From Betaproteobacteria bacterium (lineage in GTDB: Bacteria > Pseudomonadota > Gammaproteobacteria > Burkholderiales > UBA6910): a stretch of 64,000 nt of DNA. The translations under genes and the position numbers were made by a program. Positions 50,508 to 63,828 of the stretch are shown here, one piece after another; positions within the stretch are counted from its first letter, which is position 1, and every line of letters begins with the position of its first letter. The notes under the pieces are model-generated. The model saw only the letters and a program-made list of their open reading frames with translations. It was not told the DNA's origin and made no database searches. The DNA lies in NCBI GenBank assembly GCA_016183615.1, contig JACPEG010000027.1, positions 1 to 64,000 of the forward strand, given 5' to 3'.

Positions 50508-51827
50508 CTAGGATTTCTTGTTTCGCTTCGCTTGCTCGTCGAGCTCCCGCAGGTGGGCGAGCTTCTCGCCGATCTTCCCCTCCAGGCCGCGGGGCGTGGG
50601 CCGGTAGAAGCTCACCGGCGGCAGGCCCTCGGGAAAGTAATTCTCGCCGGCGGCGTAGGCTTCCGGCTCGTCGTGGGCGTAGCGGTATTCGCTGCCGTAA
50701 CCCAGTTCCTTCATTAACCTGGTGGGCGCGTTCCTCAGGTGTTCCGGCACCCGCCGCGACTGGTCCGAGGCGACGAAGGAACGGGCGCTATTATACGCGA
50801 CGTAGGCAGCATTGCTTTTCGGGGCGCAAGCCATGTAGATCGCGGCCTGGGCGAGCGCAAGCTCTCCCTCCGGTGTGCCCAGCCGCTCGTAGGTCTCGCA
50901 GGCATCGAGCCCGAGCTGCAACGCCCGCGGGTCGGCAAGCCCGATGTCCTCCACTGCCATGCGGATCAGGCGGCGCCCGATGTAGAGGGGATCGGCGCCG
51001 CCATCCAGCATGCGCACCAGCCAGTAGAGCGCCGCGTCGGGATTCGAGCCCCGCACCGATTTGTGGAGCGCCGAAATCTGGTCGTAGAACTCGTCGCCCC
51101 CCTTGTCGAAGCGCCGTCCGCCTTTCGCCAGCGCCTGCCTGGCGAACTCCGCGTCGATGCGGCTTGCCCCCGCGGTCTGCGCCGCGGTCCGGATTTGCTC
51201 CAGCAGATTGAGGAGCCGCCGCGCATCGCCGTCCGCATAGCCGATGAGGAGCCCGCGCGCCGGCTCCTCGAATTCGAGATCCGGCAGGGCCTCGCCGCGC
51301 GCCCGGTCGAAAAGAATCCTGAGCTCCTCCTCGGAAAGCGCGGTCAGGACATAGACCTGGGCCCGGGACAGCAGCGCGCTGTTGACCTCGAACGAGGGAT
51401 TCTCGGTGGTCGCCCCGATGAAAGTCACCAGCCCCTGTTCCACGAACGGCAGGAACGCGTCCTGCTGGGCCTTGTTGAAGCGGTGCACCTCGTCCACGAA
51501 CAGGATGGTGGCGCGGCCCGTCTGCTGCAGCGTAAGCTCCGCGCGGGTGATGGCGTCGCGAATGTCCTTGACCCCCGAGAGCACGGCCGAAAGCGCGATG
51601 AACTCCGCATCGAAGGCCCGCGCCATGAGGCGGGCGAGCGTAGTCTTGCCGGAGCCGGGCGGACCCCACAGGATCATGGAGTGCAATTTCCGCGATTCGA
51701 ACGCGAGCCGCAGGGGCTTGCCCTCCCCCAGCAGGTGGGATTGCCCCACCACGTCCTCCAGCCGCCGGGGCCGCAGCCGCTCGGCGAGGGGCGCTTCCGG
51801 CTCCCGTCTGGCGAAGAGATCAGTCAC
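50508..51827 (-). CDS. rarA: replication-associated recombination protein RarA (MgsA)
   Basis: A 439-residue AAA+ ATPase that acts at stalled replication forks. Walker A is GPPGSGKTT, Walker B FVDEVHRFNKAQQD, sensor 1 GATTENPSFEVN, and the arginine-finger/sensor 2 region is in YADGDARRLLNLLE. The C-terminal tetramerisation domain has SVRGSNPDAALYWLVRML. The start is the GTG at 51827, giving the usual [21 protein letters not shown]-terminus; it overlaps lolA by 8 bases. It lies between lolA and serS, an arrangement conserved in many proteobacteria. Confidence 0.95.
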   Translation of the reverse strand: MTDLFARREPEAPLAERLRPRRLEDVVGQSHLLGEGKPLRLAFESRKLHSMILWGPPGSGKTTLARLMARAFDAEFIALSAVLSGVKDIRDAITRAELTLQQTGRATILFVDEVHRFNKAQQDAFLPFVEQGLVTFIGATTENPSFEVNSALLSRAQVYVLTALSEEELRILFDRARGEALPDLEFEEPARGLLIGYADGDARRLLNLLEQIRTAAQTAGASRIDAEFARQALAKGGRRFDKGGDEFYDQISALHKSVRGSNPDAALYWLVRMLDGGADPLYIGRRLIRMAVEDIGLADPRALQLGLDACETYERLGTPEGELALAQAAIYMACAPKSNAAYVAYNSARSFVASDQSRRVPEHLRNAPTRLMKELGYGSEYRYAHDEPEAYAAGENYFPEGLPPVSFYRPTPRGLEGKIGEKLAHLRELDEQAKRNKKS

Positions 51828-52485
51828 TAATGACGTCCGCCCCCTTGGGCGGAGCGAACCGGAACAGTTCGGGCGCGAGGCGGGGGTTGCGCTCGACCCC
51901 CGAGAACCGCAGCACCGTGGTCTGCCCGAAGGCGTCGCGCAGCTCCATGGCGGCAAGCGCCGACTGGACGTTGAATCCCAGGCGCAGGCGCTCGAAGCTT
52001 CCCTCCCGGGACTTGGGCGTGGCCTCAAGCCACTCCAGGCCTTCCTGGATGCCGAGTTCGCTCAAATTGAAGTTTTTCTCGATTTCATTGTCCCCCGAGA
52101 GCAGCGCCGCCGGACTGGAGCCGATCGCCCGATCGAGCCTTCTCACGGTGACCTGTTTCAGTTCCTTGTCGTACACCCAGAGCCGGGCGCCGTCGCCGAC
52201 GATCAATTGCTCGTAGGGCTTGTCGTAGCTCCAGCGGAACTTCCCCGGCCGCACGAACTGGAAGGTGCCGCTCGCGGTCTGCACCGGCTTCAGGTTGCGG
52301 TCGAGGACGGTCTGGCTGAATTCGGCCTTCGCCGCCTGGGTGGAGCGCACGAAGTTCTTGAGCTTCTCGATGGCCGCGGCGTGCACCGGGCCGGAAAGCA
52401 ATCCGATGCATGCCATGGCCAGAAGCGCCGCGCGGCGGGCAGCGTTTTGCCATCCGCGCTTCCGCCCCGCGCCCTCCGCGTTCAT
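51820..52485 (-). CDS. lolA: outer-membrane lipoprotein carrier protein LolA
   Basis: A 221-residue periplasmic chaperone that takes lipoproteins from LolCDE to LolB. The signal peptide ends at GPVHAAA (about residue 37). The mature part matches Lol[45 protein letters not shown] and VRRLDRAI. The ATG at 52485 overlaps the ftsK stop by 4 bases. The 3' end overlaps rarA by 8 bases, so the run ftsK-lolA-rarA-serS is tightly packed. Confidence 0.95.
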   Translation of the reverse strand: MNAEGAGRKRGWQNAARRAALLAMACIGLLSGPVHAAAIEKLKNFVRSTQAAKAEFSQTVLDRNLKPVQTASGTFQFVRPGKFRWSYDKPYEQLIVGDGARLWVYDKELKQVTVRRLDRAIGSSPAALLSGDNEIEKNFNLSELGIQEGLEWLEATPKSREGSFERLRLGFNVQSALAAMELRDAFGQTTVLRFSGVERNPRLAPELFRFAPPKGADVISD

Positions 52486-54752
52486 CCCTCGTCCCGCGCC
52501 GGCACCAGCACCTCGCGGTTGCCGTTGGCCTGCATGCTGGAAACCAGTCCCGCCCGCTCCATCTGCTCGATCAGCCGCGCCGCCCGGTTGTAGCCGATGC
52601 GCAGGTGCCGCTGCACCAGGGAAATCGAGGCGCGCCGGGATTTCACCACGATTTGCACCGCCTGGTCGTACAGGGGATCCGATTCGTCCCCGGCGCCGCC
52701 GAGATCGCCGCCCATGGCATCCTCTTCCTGGGACTCGAGAACCCCCTCCAGGTACTGGGGCTGGCCCTGGTTCTTGAGGTATTGCACCACGCGGTGTACC
52801 TCCTGATCCGACACGAAGGCGCCGTGGACCCGCTGCAGGTAGCCCACGCCCGGCGGCAGGTACAGCATGTCGCCCTGGCCCAGCAGCGCCTCCGCGCCCA
52901 TATGGTCGAGGATGGTGCGGGAGTCCACCCGGGAGGCCACCTGGAACGCGACCCGGGCCGGGATGTTGGCCTTGATCAGGCCGGTGATCACGTCCACCGA
53001 GGGCCGCTGGGTGGCAAGGATCAGATGTACCCCCGCCGCCCGCGCCTTCTGGGCCAGCCGCGCAATGAGTTCCTCGACCCGTTTCCCGGCCACCATCATG
53101 AGGTCCGCCAGCTCGTCGATCACGACCACGAGGTAAGGAATCTCCTCCAGCGGCTCCGGCGTCTCGGGCGTGAGGCTTGCCGGGTTGGAAATGGGTTGGC
53201 CCGATTTCTTTGCCTCCCTGATCTTCTGGTTGAGGCCGGCCAGGTTCCTCACCCCGAGCGCCGACATGATGCGGTAGCGCCGGTCCATCTCCGCCGTGCA
53301 CCATTGCAGCGCGTTAGCGGCCTGCTTCATGTCCGTCACCACCGGAGTCAGCAAGTGCGGGATGCCCTCGTACACCGAGAGCTCCAGCATTTTTGGATCC
53401 ACCAGGATGAAGCGCGCCTCGCTCGGCGCGGCCTTGTAGATGAGCGACAGGATCATGCCGTTGATGGCCACCGACTTGCCGGAGCCCGTAGTGCCCGCCA
53501 CCAGCACGTGGGGCATCCGCTCCAGGTTCGCCACCACCGGATAGCCGGCGATATCCTTGCCCATGGCGATGGTGAGCGGCGATCCGGTGCTGGCATACAC
53601 CTGGGAGCTCAGGATCTCCGACAGCCGCACGATCTGGCGCTTGGGATTGGGGATTTCCAGCCCCATGCAGGTCTTGCCCGGGATCGTCTCCACCACGCGA
53701 ATGGACACCACCGAAAGCGCCCGGGCCAGGTCCTTCATCAGGTTCACGATCTGGCTGCCCTTTACGCCGACCGCAGGCTCGATCTCGTAGCGGGTGATGA
53801 CCGGCCCGGGCTGGGCCGCGACTACCTTCACTTCCACGCCGAAATCCATGAGCTTGCGCTCGATGAGGCGCGAGGTGTACTCGAGGGTTTCCGCCGACAG
53901 CACCTCGACGCCTTCGCCCGGCTGATCGAGAAGATGCAGCGGCGGCAGGGGCGAGTCCGGCAGATCCTGGAACAGAGGCGCCTGCTTTTCCTTCTCCACC
54001 CGGATCGACTTGGGAATCTGTACCACCTGGGGCTCGATGCGAATGGGTTCGTGGGTCTCCAGGCGCTTCTTCTCCTCGTCCACGAATTCCTCACGCCGGG
54101 AGAGGGCCTCCGCGCCGGCGCGCCGGTCCTGCCACTCGCCGATGCGCCGCGCAACGAACAGCCACCCGGCCTCCAGGGCACCACCAAGCGCCTCGACAAA
54201 GCGGATCCAGGAAAGCCCCGTGAACAGGCTGATGCCGATCGCGATCAGCGCCACCAGGACCAGCGTCGCACCGGTGAACCCCGTGACCTTGGCGAGCGCC
54301 CCGCCCCCCACTGCGCCCATCATGCCCCCGGGGGCCAGAGGCAGCGCCGCCTGGAGGGAGTAAAGCCGCAGCGATTCCAGGCCGCTGCTGGCGAGGAGCA
54401 ATACCACGAACCCGATGACCGATACCGCGAATGAGCGCCGGTCGAGAAACATCACGTTCTCGATGCGCCTGTAGCCCCAGAGACAGGCAAACAGCAGAAA
54501 CGCCACCCACCACCACGCCGAAACCCCGAACGCGTAGAGCAGGATATCGGAGATCCACGCGCCGAACCTGCCCCCGGCGTTATGAATCTCGGCCTGGGCG
54601 CCGCTGTGGGACCAGGCGGGATCGGCGCGGTCATAGGTGACGAGGACCAGAACCAGGTAGAGGGCCGCGGCGACCAGGGCGATCCAGCGCGATTCCCTGA
54701 GCAGGGCGGCGAGCCGCGGCGACAGGGGATTGCCCCCCGCCTTGTCCGCCAT
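52482..54752 (-). CDS. ftsK: DNA translocase FtsK
   Basis: A 756-residue septal DNA pump. Four N-terminal transmembrane helices (about residues 20-180) are followed by a short linker and the RecA-like motor with Walker [11 protein letters not shown] and Walker [15 protein letters not shown] gamma winged-helix domain (about the last 65 residues: [22 protein letters not shown]) reads KOPS sites. The start is uncertain: a TATAAT box at 54804-54799 excludes the far upstream ATGs, leaving 54773 or 54752; 54752 is chosen for the [14 protein letters not shown]-terminus. It coordinates chromosome segregation with division. Confidence 0.93.
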   Translation of the reverse strand: MADKAGGNPLSPRLAALLRESRWIALVAAALYLVLVLVTYDRADPAWSHSGAQAEIHNAGGRFGAWISDILLYAFGVSAWWWVAFLLFACLWGYRRIENVMFLDRRSFAVSVIGFVVLLLASSGLESLRLYSLQAALPLAPGGMMGAVGGGALAKVTGFTGATLVLVALIAIGISLFTGLSWIRFVEALGGALEAGWLFVARRIGEWQDRRAGAEALSRREEFVDEEKKRLETHEPIRIEPQVVQIPKSIRVEKEKQAPLFQDLPDSPLPPLHLLDQPGEGVEVLSAETLEYTSRLIERKLMDFGVEVKVVAAQPGPVITRYEIEPAVGVKGSQIVNLMKDLARALSVVSIRVVETIPGKTCMGLEIPNPKRQIVRLSEILSSQVYASTGSPLTIAMGKDIAGYPVVANLERMPHVLVAGTTGSGKSVAINGMILSLIYKAAPSEARFILVDPKMLELSVYEGIPHLLTPVVTDMKQAANALQWCTAEMDRRYRIMSALGVRNLAGLNQKIREAKKSGQPISNPASLTPETPEPLEEIPYLVVVIDELADLMMVAGKRVEELIARLAQKARAAGVHLILATQRPSVDVITGLIKANIPARVAFQVASRVDSRTILDHMGAEALLGQGDMLYLPPGVGYLQRVHGAFVSDQEVHRVVQYLKNQGQPQYLEGVLESQEEDAMGGDLGGAGDESDPLYDQAVQIVVKSRRASISLVQRHLRIGYNRAARLIEQMERAGLVSSMQANGNREVLVPARDEG

Positions 54753-54798
54753 CGGTTTTTCTGCGAAAAGCATTCTGGGGAGTGGCTTAACGGTCCCC

Positions 54799-54820
54799 AT
54801 TATAACGCACTTCGAGTGCG
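54799..54820 (-). promoter_or_regulatory. ftsK promoter with palindrome in the spacer
   Basis: Minus-strand TATAAT at 54804-54799 lies directly after the perfect dyad CGCACT-TCG-AGTGCG (54806-54820). A dyad filling the spacer between -10 and -35 is a likely repressor or activator site. It does not match the LexA or FNR consensus. The -35 is weak. Confidence 0.5.
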
Positions 54821-54856
54821 CCATTTTCCGTTAAAGTTCAACCCCCTAAAACACAA

Positions 54857-54877
54857 GCCCCGCCTGTGCGGCGGGGC
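54857..54877 (-). terminator. terminator of the FecR-domain gene
   Basis: GCCCCGCC (54857-54864) and GGCGGGGC (54870-54877) form a perfect 8-bp stem with a 5-base loop, 34 bases after the stop codon. The following minus-strand bases (TTGTGTTTTAG) are T-rich. Confidence 0.75.
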
Positions 54878-54910
54878 CCCTGCGCTACTGCCCGAGAATC
54901 GGATTCGATT

Positions 54911-55657
54911 CTAACGCACTACGCATTCCGCCGGCTGGCCCTGACGGATTCCCGCGCCCTCGAAGATGCTCAGGACAAAGGGCAGTTCCTTCAGGTTCAA
55001 GCCGGGGTCGGCCGGCAACAGGACAGGAGCGGTCCGCGCATCCCGGACGAAGCCGAACTGTCCTTCTCCGATGATCTGGGAACCTGCGTCGTTGGTGAGA
55101 ATGTAGCTCCCGGTATAGGTCGTGTGATACAGCCCCTTTTCCACTTTGTCGCTGGTGCTGGTCACCCCTGCGCAATCCACCGAGCAGTCGAGCGTATCGC
55201 CGGAAGAACCGCGGATGCCGATCGTCGCGGTGGCGGTAGAGATTTTGTACGCTTCCTGGTCTCCGCGCTTCCCGATCAGGCCGGTTACCGTCCGCAGTCC
55301 GCCCTTGAGCAGTCGAAAATTCGCAACATCGGATTGTGGAGCTTCCTTGTTGAAGCGGAACAGCTCGACCTTCATCTTGGTATTCGGCCGCATCGTCATC
55401 TGGCTGCCGTCAGTAAAATTGATCTGGGCAAAGCTGTCCTTCTCGGTCGAGAGCAAATCGCCCGGCAGAACATCCGACTTCTGTGCCAGGATTTTCACGC
55501 TCCCGTCAGGCTTCTGCGCCGAAAGCGTTCCGCTGAGGTGCGTCACCTTGCCGTTGGCAAAGGCTACTCCGGCGGCGGCCGCAAGGACGCCGAACATGAT
55601 CCATTTCCCGGTCTTTTCAACGGCGCGCGTCACGTCTGCCAACCTTTCCGGCCGCAT
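54911..55657 (-). CDS. FecR-domain exported protein
   Basis: A 248-residue protein with a hydrophobic N-terminal segment (FGVLAAAAGVAFA) and a FecR-type beta domain (VLPGDLLSTEKDSFAQINFTDGSQMTMRPNTKMKVE, then LLKGGLRTVTGLIGK and ISTATATIGIRGSSGD). Stand-alone FecR proteins of this type often occur with CHASE2, adenylate cyclase or two-partner-secretion genes. No ECF sigma factor is nearby, so it is not a FecIR pair. Downstream on the strand is a Crp-type regulator and TpsB, suggesting a surface-protein locus. The start could also be the ATG at 55597. Confidence 0.8.
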   Translation of the reverse strand: MRPERLADVTRAVEKTGKWIMFGVLAAAAGVAFANGKVTHLSGTLSAQKPDGSVKILAQKSDVLPGDLLSTEKDSFAQINFTDGSQMTMRPNTKMKVELFRFNKEAPQSDVANFRLLKGGLRTVTGLIGKRGDQEAYKISTATATIGIRGSSGDTLDCSVDCAGVTSTSDKVEKGLYHTTYTGSYILTNDAGSQIIGEGQFGFVRDARTAPVLLPADPGLNLKELPFVLSIFEGAGIRQGQPAECVVR

Positions 55658-55820
55658 GCAGAGAAGCCAATCCCCGGCTGGGCGGCGCCCGAAATGACCA
55701 CTTTTTTCCCTTAGAATCACAATGATCCCAAACCCCCGGGGAAGCGATTAGGCCAACCGGCGATCGACCGGGGGAGTTTCGCTTGCAACATAGATTTCAT
55801 TACCAGATTTGAGGCCGGGT

Positions 55821-59511
<3,691 letters not shown>

Positions 59512-59537
59512 CGATCTTCAGGACCGGAGTCGAGTCC

Positions 59538-60097
59538 ATGGCCAAGGGCAGCCGGCGCGGAACCCCGGGCCGTACCGGCCGGGCAGCCGACGACGACCGC
59601 AAAGCATTCCTGGAAGCGATTGCGGGCACCGCTCCCCTCCCCGATCACGGGCGCGTGGAGCATTCCCGCACGCCCCCGGGCCCGATTCCCCAGCAGACTC
59701 TCAGGGACGAGCAGCAGGCGCTGCGCGATTCCCTTTCCGATCATTACCCTGACGCGGAGCTCGAAAGCGGCGAAGCGCTGGTTTTCCTCAGGCCGGGCCT
59801 GCCTGGGCAGGTATTGAAGAAGCTGCGGCGCGGACACTGGGTGATCCAGGACGAACTGGATCTGCACGGCCTCAACCGCGAAACTGCCCGTGCGCAGCTT
59901 GCGGCGTTTCTCAACGAAACGGTAAAGCACGGCCTGCGCTGCGTACGGGTGATTCACGGCAAGGGGATGGGCTCGAAATACCGCGAGCCGGTGCTGAAAA
60001 ATCTGGTGAGAAACTGGCTGGCCCAGCGCGATGACGTGCTGGCCTTTTGCCAGGCACGGCCGGCGGACGGCGGAGGCGGGGCGGTGGTGGTACTTCT

Positions 60098-60116
<19 letters not shown>
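59538..60116 (+). CDS. Smr-domain protein (endonuclease-like)
   Basis: A 192-residue protein with a C-terminal Smr domain: ELDLHGLNRETARAQLAAFL (about residues 111-130) and VIHGKGMGSK with the LDLH and HGxG motifs of nicking endonucleases related to MutS2. The N-terminal third is basic and probably disordered. It matches the stand-alone SmrA/SmrB group (SmrB is a ribosome-collision nuclease in E. coli). The ATG at 59538 has GGAG 8 bases upstream. It follows trxB closely in the same direction. Confidence 0.88.
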
Positions 60117-60640
<524 letters not shown>

Positions 60641-62245
60641 CTAAAACTCGTCCCGGTACCGGGACGTGATGGGGAACCGCCAATCCTTGCCGAAGCCCCG
60701 CGGCGTGATGCGGATGCCCACCGGAGCCTGGCGCCGCTTGTACTCGCTCACCCGGATCAGCTTGACCACCCGCCTCACGTCCGCCTCGTGAAATCCCTTG
60801 GCCACAATTTCCGGCACCGAGAGGTCCTTCTCCATGTAGGCCTCCATGATGGCGTCCAGCACCTCGTAGGGCGGCAGCGAGTCCTGGTCGGTCTGGTTGG
60901 GTCTGAGCTCGGCGGAGGGCGGCCGCGTGATCACCCGCTCCGGGATCACCGGCGAGAGGCTGTTGCGATAGCGGGAGAGCCGGTACACCATGGTCTTGGC
61001 GATGTCCTTGATCACCGCGAAGCCCCCGGCCATGTCGCCGTAGAGCGTCGCGTAGCCTGCCGCCATCTCCGACTTGTTGCCGGTGGTGAGCACGATGGAA
61101 CCGTACTTGTTGGACAGCGCCATCATCAGGGTGCCGCGGATGCGGGCCTGCAGGTTCTCCTCCGTGGTGTCCCGGGGCAGGCCCTTGAATTCCGCGGCCA
61201 GGGTCCCGAGGAAAGACTCGAATATCGGCCGGATCGGAAATTCCGTATAGCGCACGCCCAGCATCTTCGCCATGCTGCGCGCGTCCTCCACGCTGATGTC
61301 GGACGTATACTGGGACGGCATCATCACCACCCGCACCCTGTCCGCACCAAGCGCGTCCACCGCCACCGCCAGGGTGAGGGCTGAATCAATGCCGCCCGAG
61401 AGGCCGATCAGCACCCCGGGGAAGCCGTTCTTGCCCACGTAGTCCCGCACCCCGAGGCACAGGGCATCGTAAATGTCGGCCTCGATCGGACGTTCCGCGG
61501 CGATCTCTCCGGGCTGCGGCACGCCCTCCACCAGGTCCACGACGCCAAGCGTTTCGCGGAACGCGGGGAACTGGTGGGTGAGTTCTCCCTGGCCGTTCAT
61601 CACGAACGAGGCACCATCGAACACCAGCTCGTCCTGGCCCCCTACCAGGTTGCAGTAGACGATGGGCATCCCGGTCCGGCCAATGCGCTGAAGAATGGTT
61701 TCGTAGCGGGTCGCCTGCTTGTTCATGTGGTAGGGCGAGGCATTCAGCACCAGCAGCACCTGGGCCCCCGCCTCCCGCGCCCGCTCGGCCGCGCCTTCGC
61801 CCCAGATGTCCGCGCAGATATTGAGGCCGAAGCGCACTCCGCTCTCCTCGAACACGCAGGCCTCGGCTCCCGGCTCGAAATAGCGCTCCTCGTCGAACAC
61901 GGTGTAATTGGGAAGCCGGTGCTTGTGGTAGCTGGCGGCGATTTTGCCGTCGCGCAGCACCGAGGCCGCGTTGTAGCGGTTGCCGTCCACTTCCCGGGGA
62001 TGCCCCACCACCAGCGTCACGTCCCGGACCTGCGCGGCGAGGTCCTCCAGCGCCCGGTCGCAGGCCCAGTAAAATCCGGTGCGCAGCAGCAGGTCTTCCG
62101 GCGGATAGCCCGACAGCGCCAGTTCCGGCGCCACCACCAGATTCGCCCCCGAAGCCTTCGCGCGATCCGCGAACTCCAGGATCTTCCCGGCATTGCCGGA
62201 AAGATCGCCGACGGTGCAGTTGATTTGGGCCAGCGCAATCTTCAT
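60641..62245 (-). CDS. nadE: glutamine-dependent NAD+ synthase
   Basis: A 534-residue two-domain enzyme for the last step of NAD synthesis. The N-terminal nitrilase-like amidase has its Glu-Lys-Cys triad in PELALSGYPPEDLL, KHRLPNYTVFDE and NICADIWGE. The C-terminal synthetase has the PP-loop GLSGGIDSALTLAVAVD and the downstream TTGNKSEMAAGYATLYGD. Of two adjacent start ATGs (62248 and 62245) the second gives the common MKIALAQINCTVGD. It is upstream of glnB on the same strand. Confidence 0.96.
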   Translation of the reverse strand: MKIALAQINCTVGDLSGNAGKILEFADRAKASGANLVVAPELALSGYPPEDLLLRTGFYWACDRALEDLAAQVRDVTLVVGHPREVDGNRYNAASVLRDGKIAASYHKHRLPNYTVFDEERYFEPGAEACVFEESGVRFGLNICADIWGEGAAERAREAGAQVLLVLNASPYHMNKQATRYETILQRIGRTGMPIVYCNLVGGQDELVFDGASFVMNGQGELTHQFPAFRETLGVVDLVEGVPQPGEIAAERPIEADIYDALCLGVRDYVGKNGFPGVLIGLSGGIDSALTLAVAVDALGADRVRVVMMPSQYTSDISVEDARSMAKMLGVRYTEFPIRPIFESFLGTLAAEFKGLPRDTTEENLQARIRGTLMMALSNKYGSIVLTTGNKSEMAAGYATLYGDMAGGFAVIKDIAKTMVYRLSRYRNSLSPVIPERVITRPPSAELRPNQTDQDSLPPYEVLDAIMEAYMEKDLSVPEIVAKGFHEADVRRVVKLIRVSEYKRRQAPVGIRITPRGFGKDWRFPITSRYRDEF

Positions 62246-62332
62246 CATGGCAGGATGCGTTTTTGGTCCCGATCATCATAGCAGAAACGGTGCCGCCTCC
62301 CGCGCGCCGCCTGCGTTTCCGGCACAGCCTGC

Positions 62333-63469
62333 GTGTCCGCCGATATCCGCGTTGAAGACCGAATTCAGGCGATTCCCGCCGCAGCCTGGAACGGGCTCGC
62401 CGGCGGCAACCCGTTTCTCAGCCACGGGTTTCTTTCGGCATTGGAGGAAACCGGCTGCGTCGGACCAGGGAGCGGCTGGAATCCGCGCTTCCTCGCCCTC
62501 TGGCGCGAGGGGAGTCTCGCCGGGGCCATGCCGCTTTACCTCAAGGCCCACTCCTACGGGGAATACGTGTTCGACTGGGCCTGGGCCGACGCTTACAGCC
62601 GCCATGGCCTGCGCTACTACCCGAAGCTGGTCTGCTCTGTTCCCTTCACGCCGGTTTCCGGGCGGCGCCTGCTGGCGGCCACGGCCGGCGACCGCCGTCT
62701 GCTGCTCAAGACGGCCCTGGGGCTTGCCGGAAAGCTCGAAGCCTCATCGCTGCACATCCTGTTCCCGACCGGGAATGAAGCGGAGGAAATGCGCTCCCAG
62801 GGCCTGCTGCTGCGGCACGGCGTGCAGTTCCACTGGTCGAACGCCGGGTTCGCGAGCTTCGAGAATTACCTCACGGCCATGAGCCACGCCAAGCGCAAGA
62901 ACATCCGCCAGGAGCGGCGGAAGGTGGCGGACGCGGGTATCACTTTCGCATGGCGCAGCGGCCGCGAGATCACCGAGAGCGACTGGGCCTTCTTCACCCG
63001 CTGCTACGAGCGCACCTACCGCCGCCACCGATCCACGCCCTATCTCAACCTGGCGTTTTTCCTGCGCCTCGGCGCCGCCCTGCCCGAAAATGTTCTGCTG
63101 TGCCTGGGCTATCGCCAGAGCCGGCCGGTCGCCGCGGCCCTGCATCTGAGATGGCGGGACACGCTTTACGGCCGCTACTGGGGGGCCACCGAATACCATC
63201 CGGGGCTGCACTTCGAGACCTGCTACTACCAGGCCATCGAGTACTGCATTGCCCACGGCATCCGGCGCTTCGAAGGCGGTGCCCAGGGCGAGCACAAGCT
63301 CGCCCGCGGATTCCTTCCGGAGCGAACCTGGTCCGCCCACTGGCTCGCCCACCCCGGATTCGCCGCGGCCGTGGACGACTACCTGCAGCGCGAGGCGCGG
63401 GGCGTTGCCCAGTACATCGACGAGCTCAACGAAGCGGCGCCCTACAAGGCGCCGGCCGGGCCACCGTGA
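62333..63469 (+). CDS. peptidogalycan/GNAT-like (FemAB-related) protein
   Basis: A 378-residue protein of the DUF482 family, related to GNAT/FemAB acyltransferases. Recognisable parts are NPFLSHGFLSALEETGC at the N-terminus, YGEYVFDWAWADAY, and the C-terminal YWGATEYHPGLHFETCYYQAIEYCI with GAQGEHKLARGFLP. These last segments are highly conserved in the family. The substrate is not known. The start is a GTG at 62333; no better ATG gives the family N-terminus. It overlaps the first codon of the broken sfsA by 4 bases, indicating a former operon. Confidence 0.82.
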   Translation: MSADIRVEDRIQAIPAAAWNGLAGGNPFLSHGFLSALEETGCVGPGSGWNPRFLALWREGSLAGAMPLYLKAHSYGEYVFDWAWADAYSRHGLRYYPKLVCSVPFTPVSGRRLLAATAGDRRLLLKTALGLAGKLEASSLHILFPTGNEAEEMRSQGLLLRHGVQFHWSNAGFASFENYLTAMSHAKRKNIRQERRKVADAGITFAWRSGREITESDWAFFTRCYERTYRRHRSTPYLNLAFFLRLGAALPENVLLCLGYRQSRPVAAALHLRWRDTLYGRYWGATEYHPGLHFETCYYQAIEYCIAHGIRRFEGGAQGEHKLARGFLPERTWSAHWLAHPGFAAAVDDYLQREARGVAQYIDELNEAAPYKAPAGPP

Positions 63470-63754
63470 AGTTTCCGTCTCCGCTGCCGGAGGGCCGGCT
63501 GCTTCGCCGCTATCAGCGCTTTCTGGCGGATGTGGAAACTGCCGGGGGCGCAGTCGGGACACCGGGCCGTGTTGTGCTTCTGCGTGCAGCGCGGTGATGT
63601 CGCCGCAGTGCGTCCGGCCGACGCCATCGATCCGGTGTACGGGAGGACGCTGCGCGAAGCGCTGGCCCGCGGGGTGGAGGCGATGGCGTGGCGGGCCATC
63701 GTCTCGCCGCGGGAAATCGTGCTTCGGGACCCCCTGCCCGTATTCTGCCCTTGA
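63466..63754 (+). pseudogene. sfsA: sfsA, internally deleted and frameshifted
   Basis: The first 25 codons from GTG 63466 read as a normal SfsA start (MKFPSPLPEGRLLRRYQRFLADVE). After about base 63540 the frame shifts, and the reading frame 1 base over shows the SfsA C-terminus (SGHRAVLCFCVQRGDV...DPVYGRTLREALARGVEAMAW...LPVF) ending at 63754. About 140 residues of the roughly 235-residue family are lost, including the nuclease-like core. SfsA is a non-essential DNA-binding/nuclease-fold protein. The gene is surely inactive. Confidence 0.88.
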
Positions 63755-63772
63755 GAAAACGTCGCCGAAGCC

Positions 63773-63828
63773 AGCGGCCTGTCGGACTTAGGATCGCGCA
63801 TGGGTGACTCTAGGTCCGACAGGCTGCT
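63773..63828. repeat. inverted repeat GCCTGTCGGACTTA / TAGGTCCGACAGGC
   Basis: GCCTGTCGGACTTA (63777-63790) and TAGGTCCGACAGGC (63811-63824) are inverse complements with one mismatch, with further partial pairing to 63773 and 63828. It overlaps the stop codon of the last gene and probably serves as its transcription end. The same word occurs as a dispersed repeat in many proteobacteria. Confidence 0.7.
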
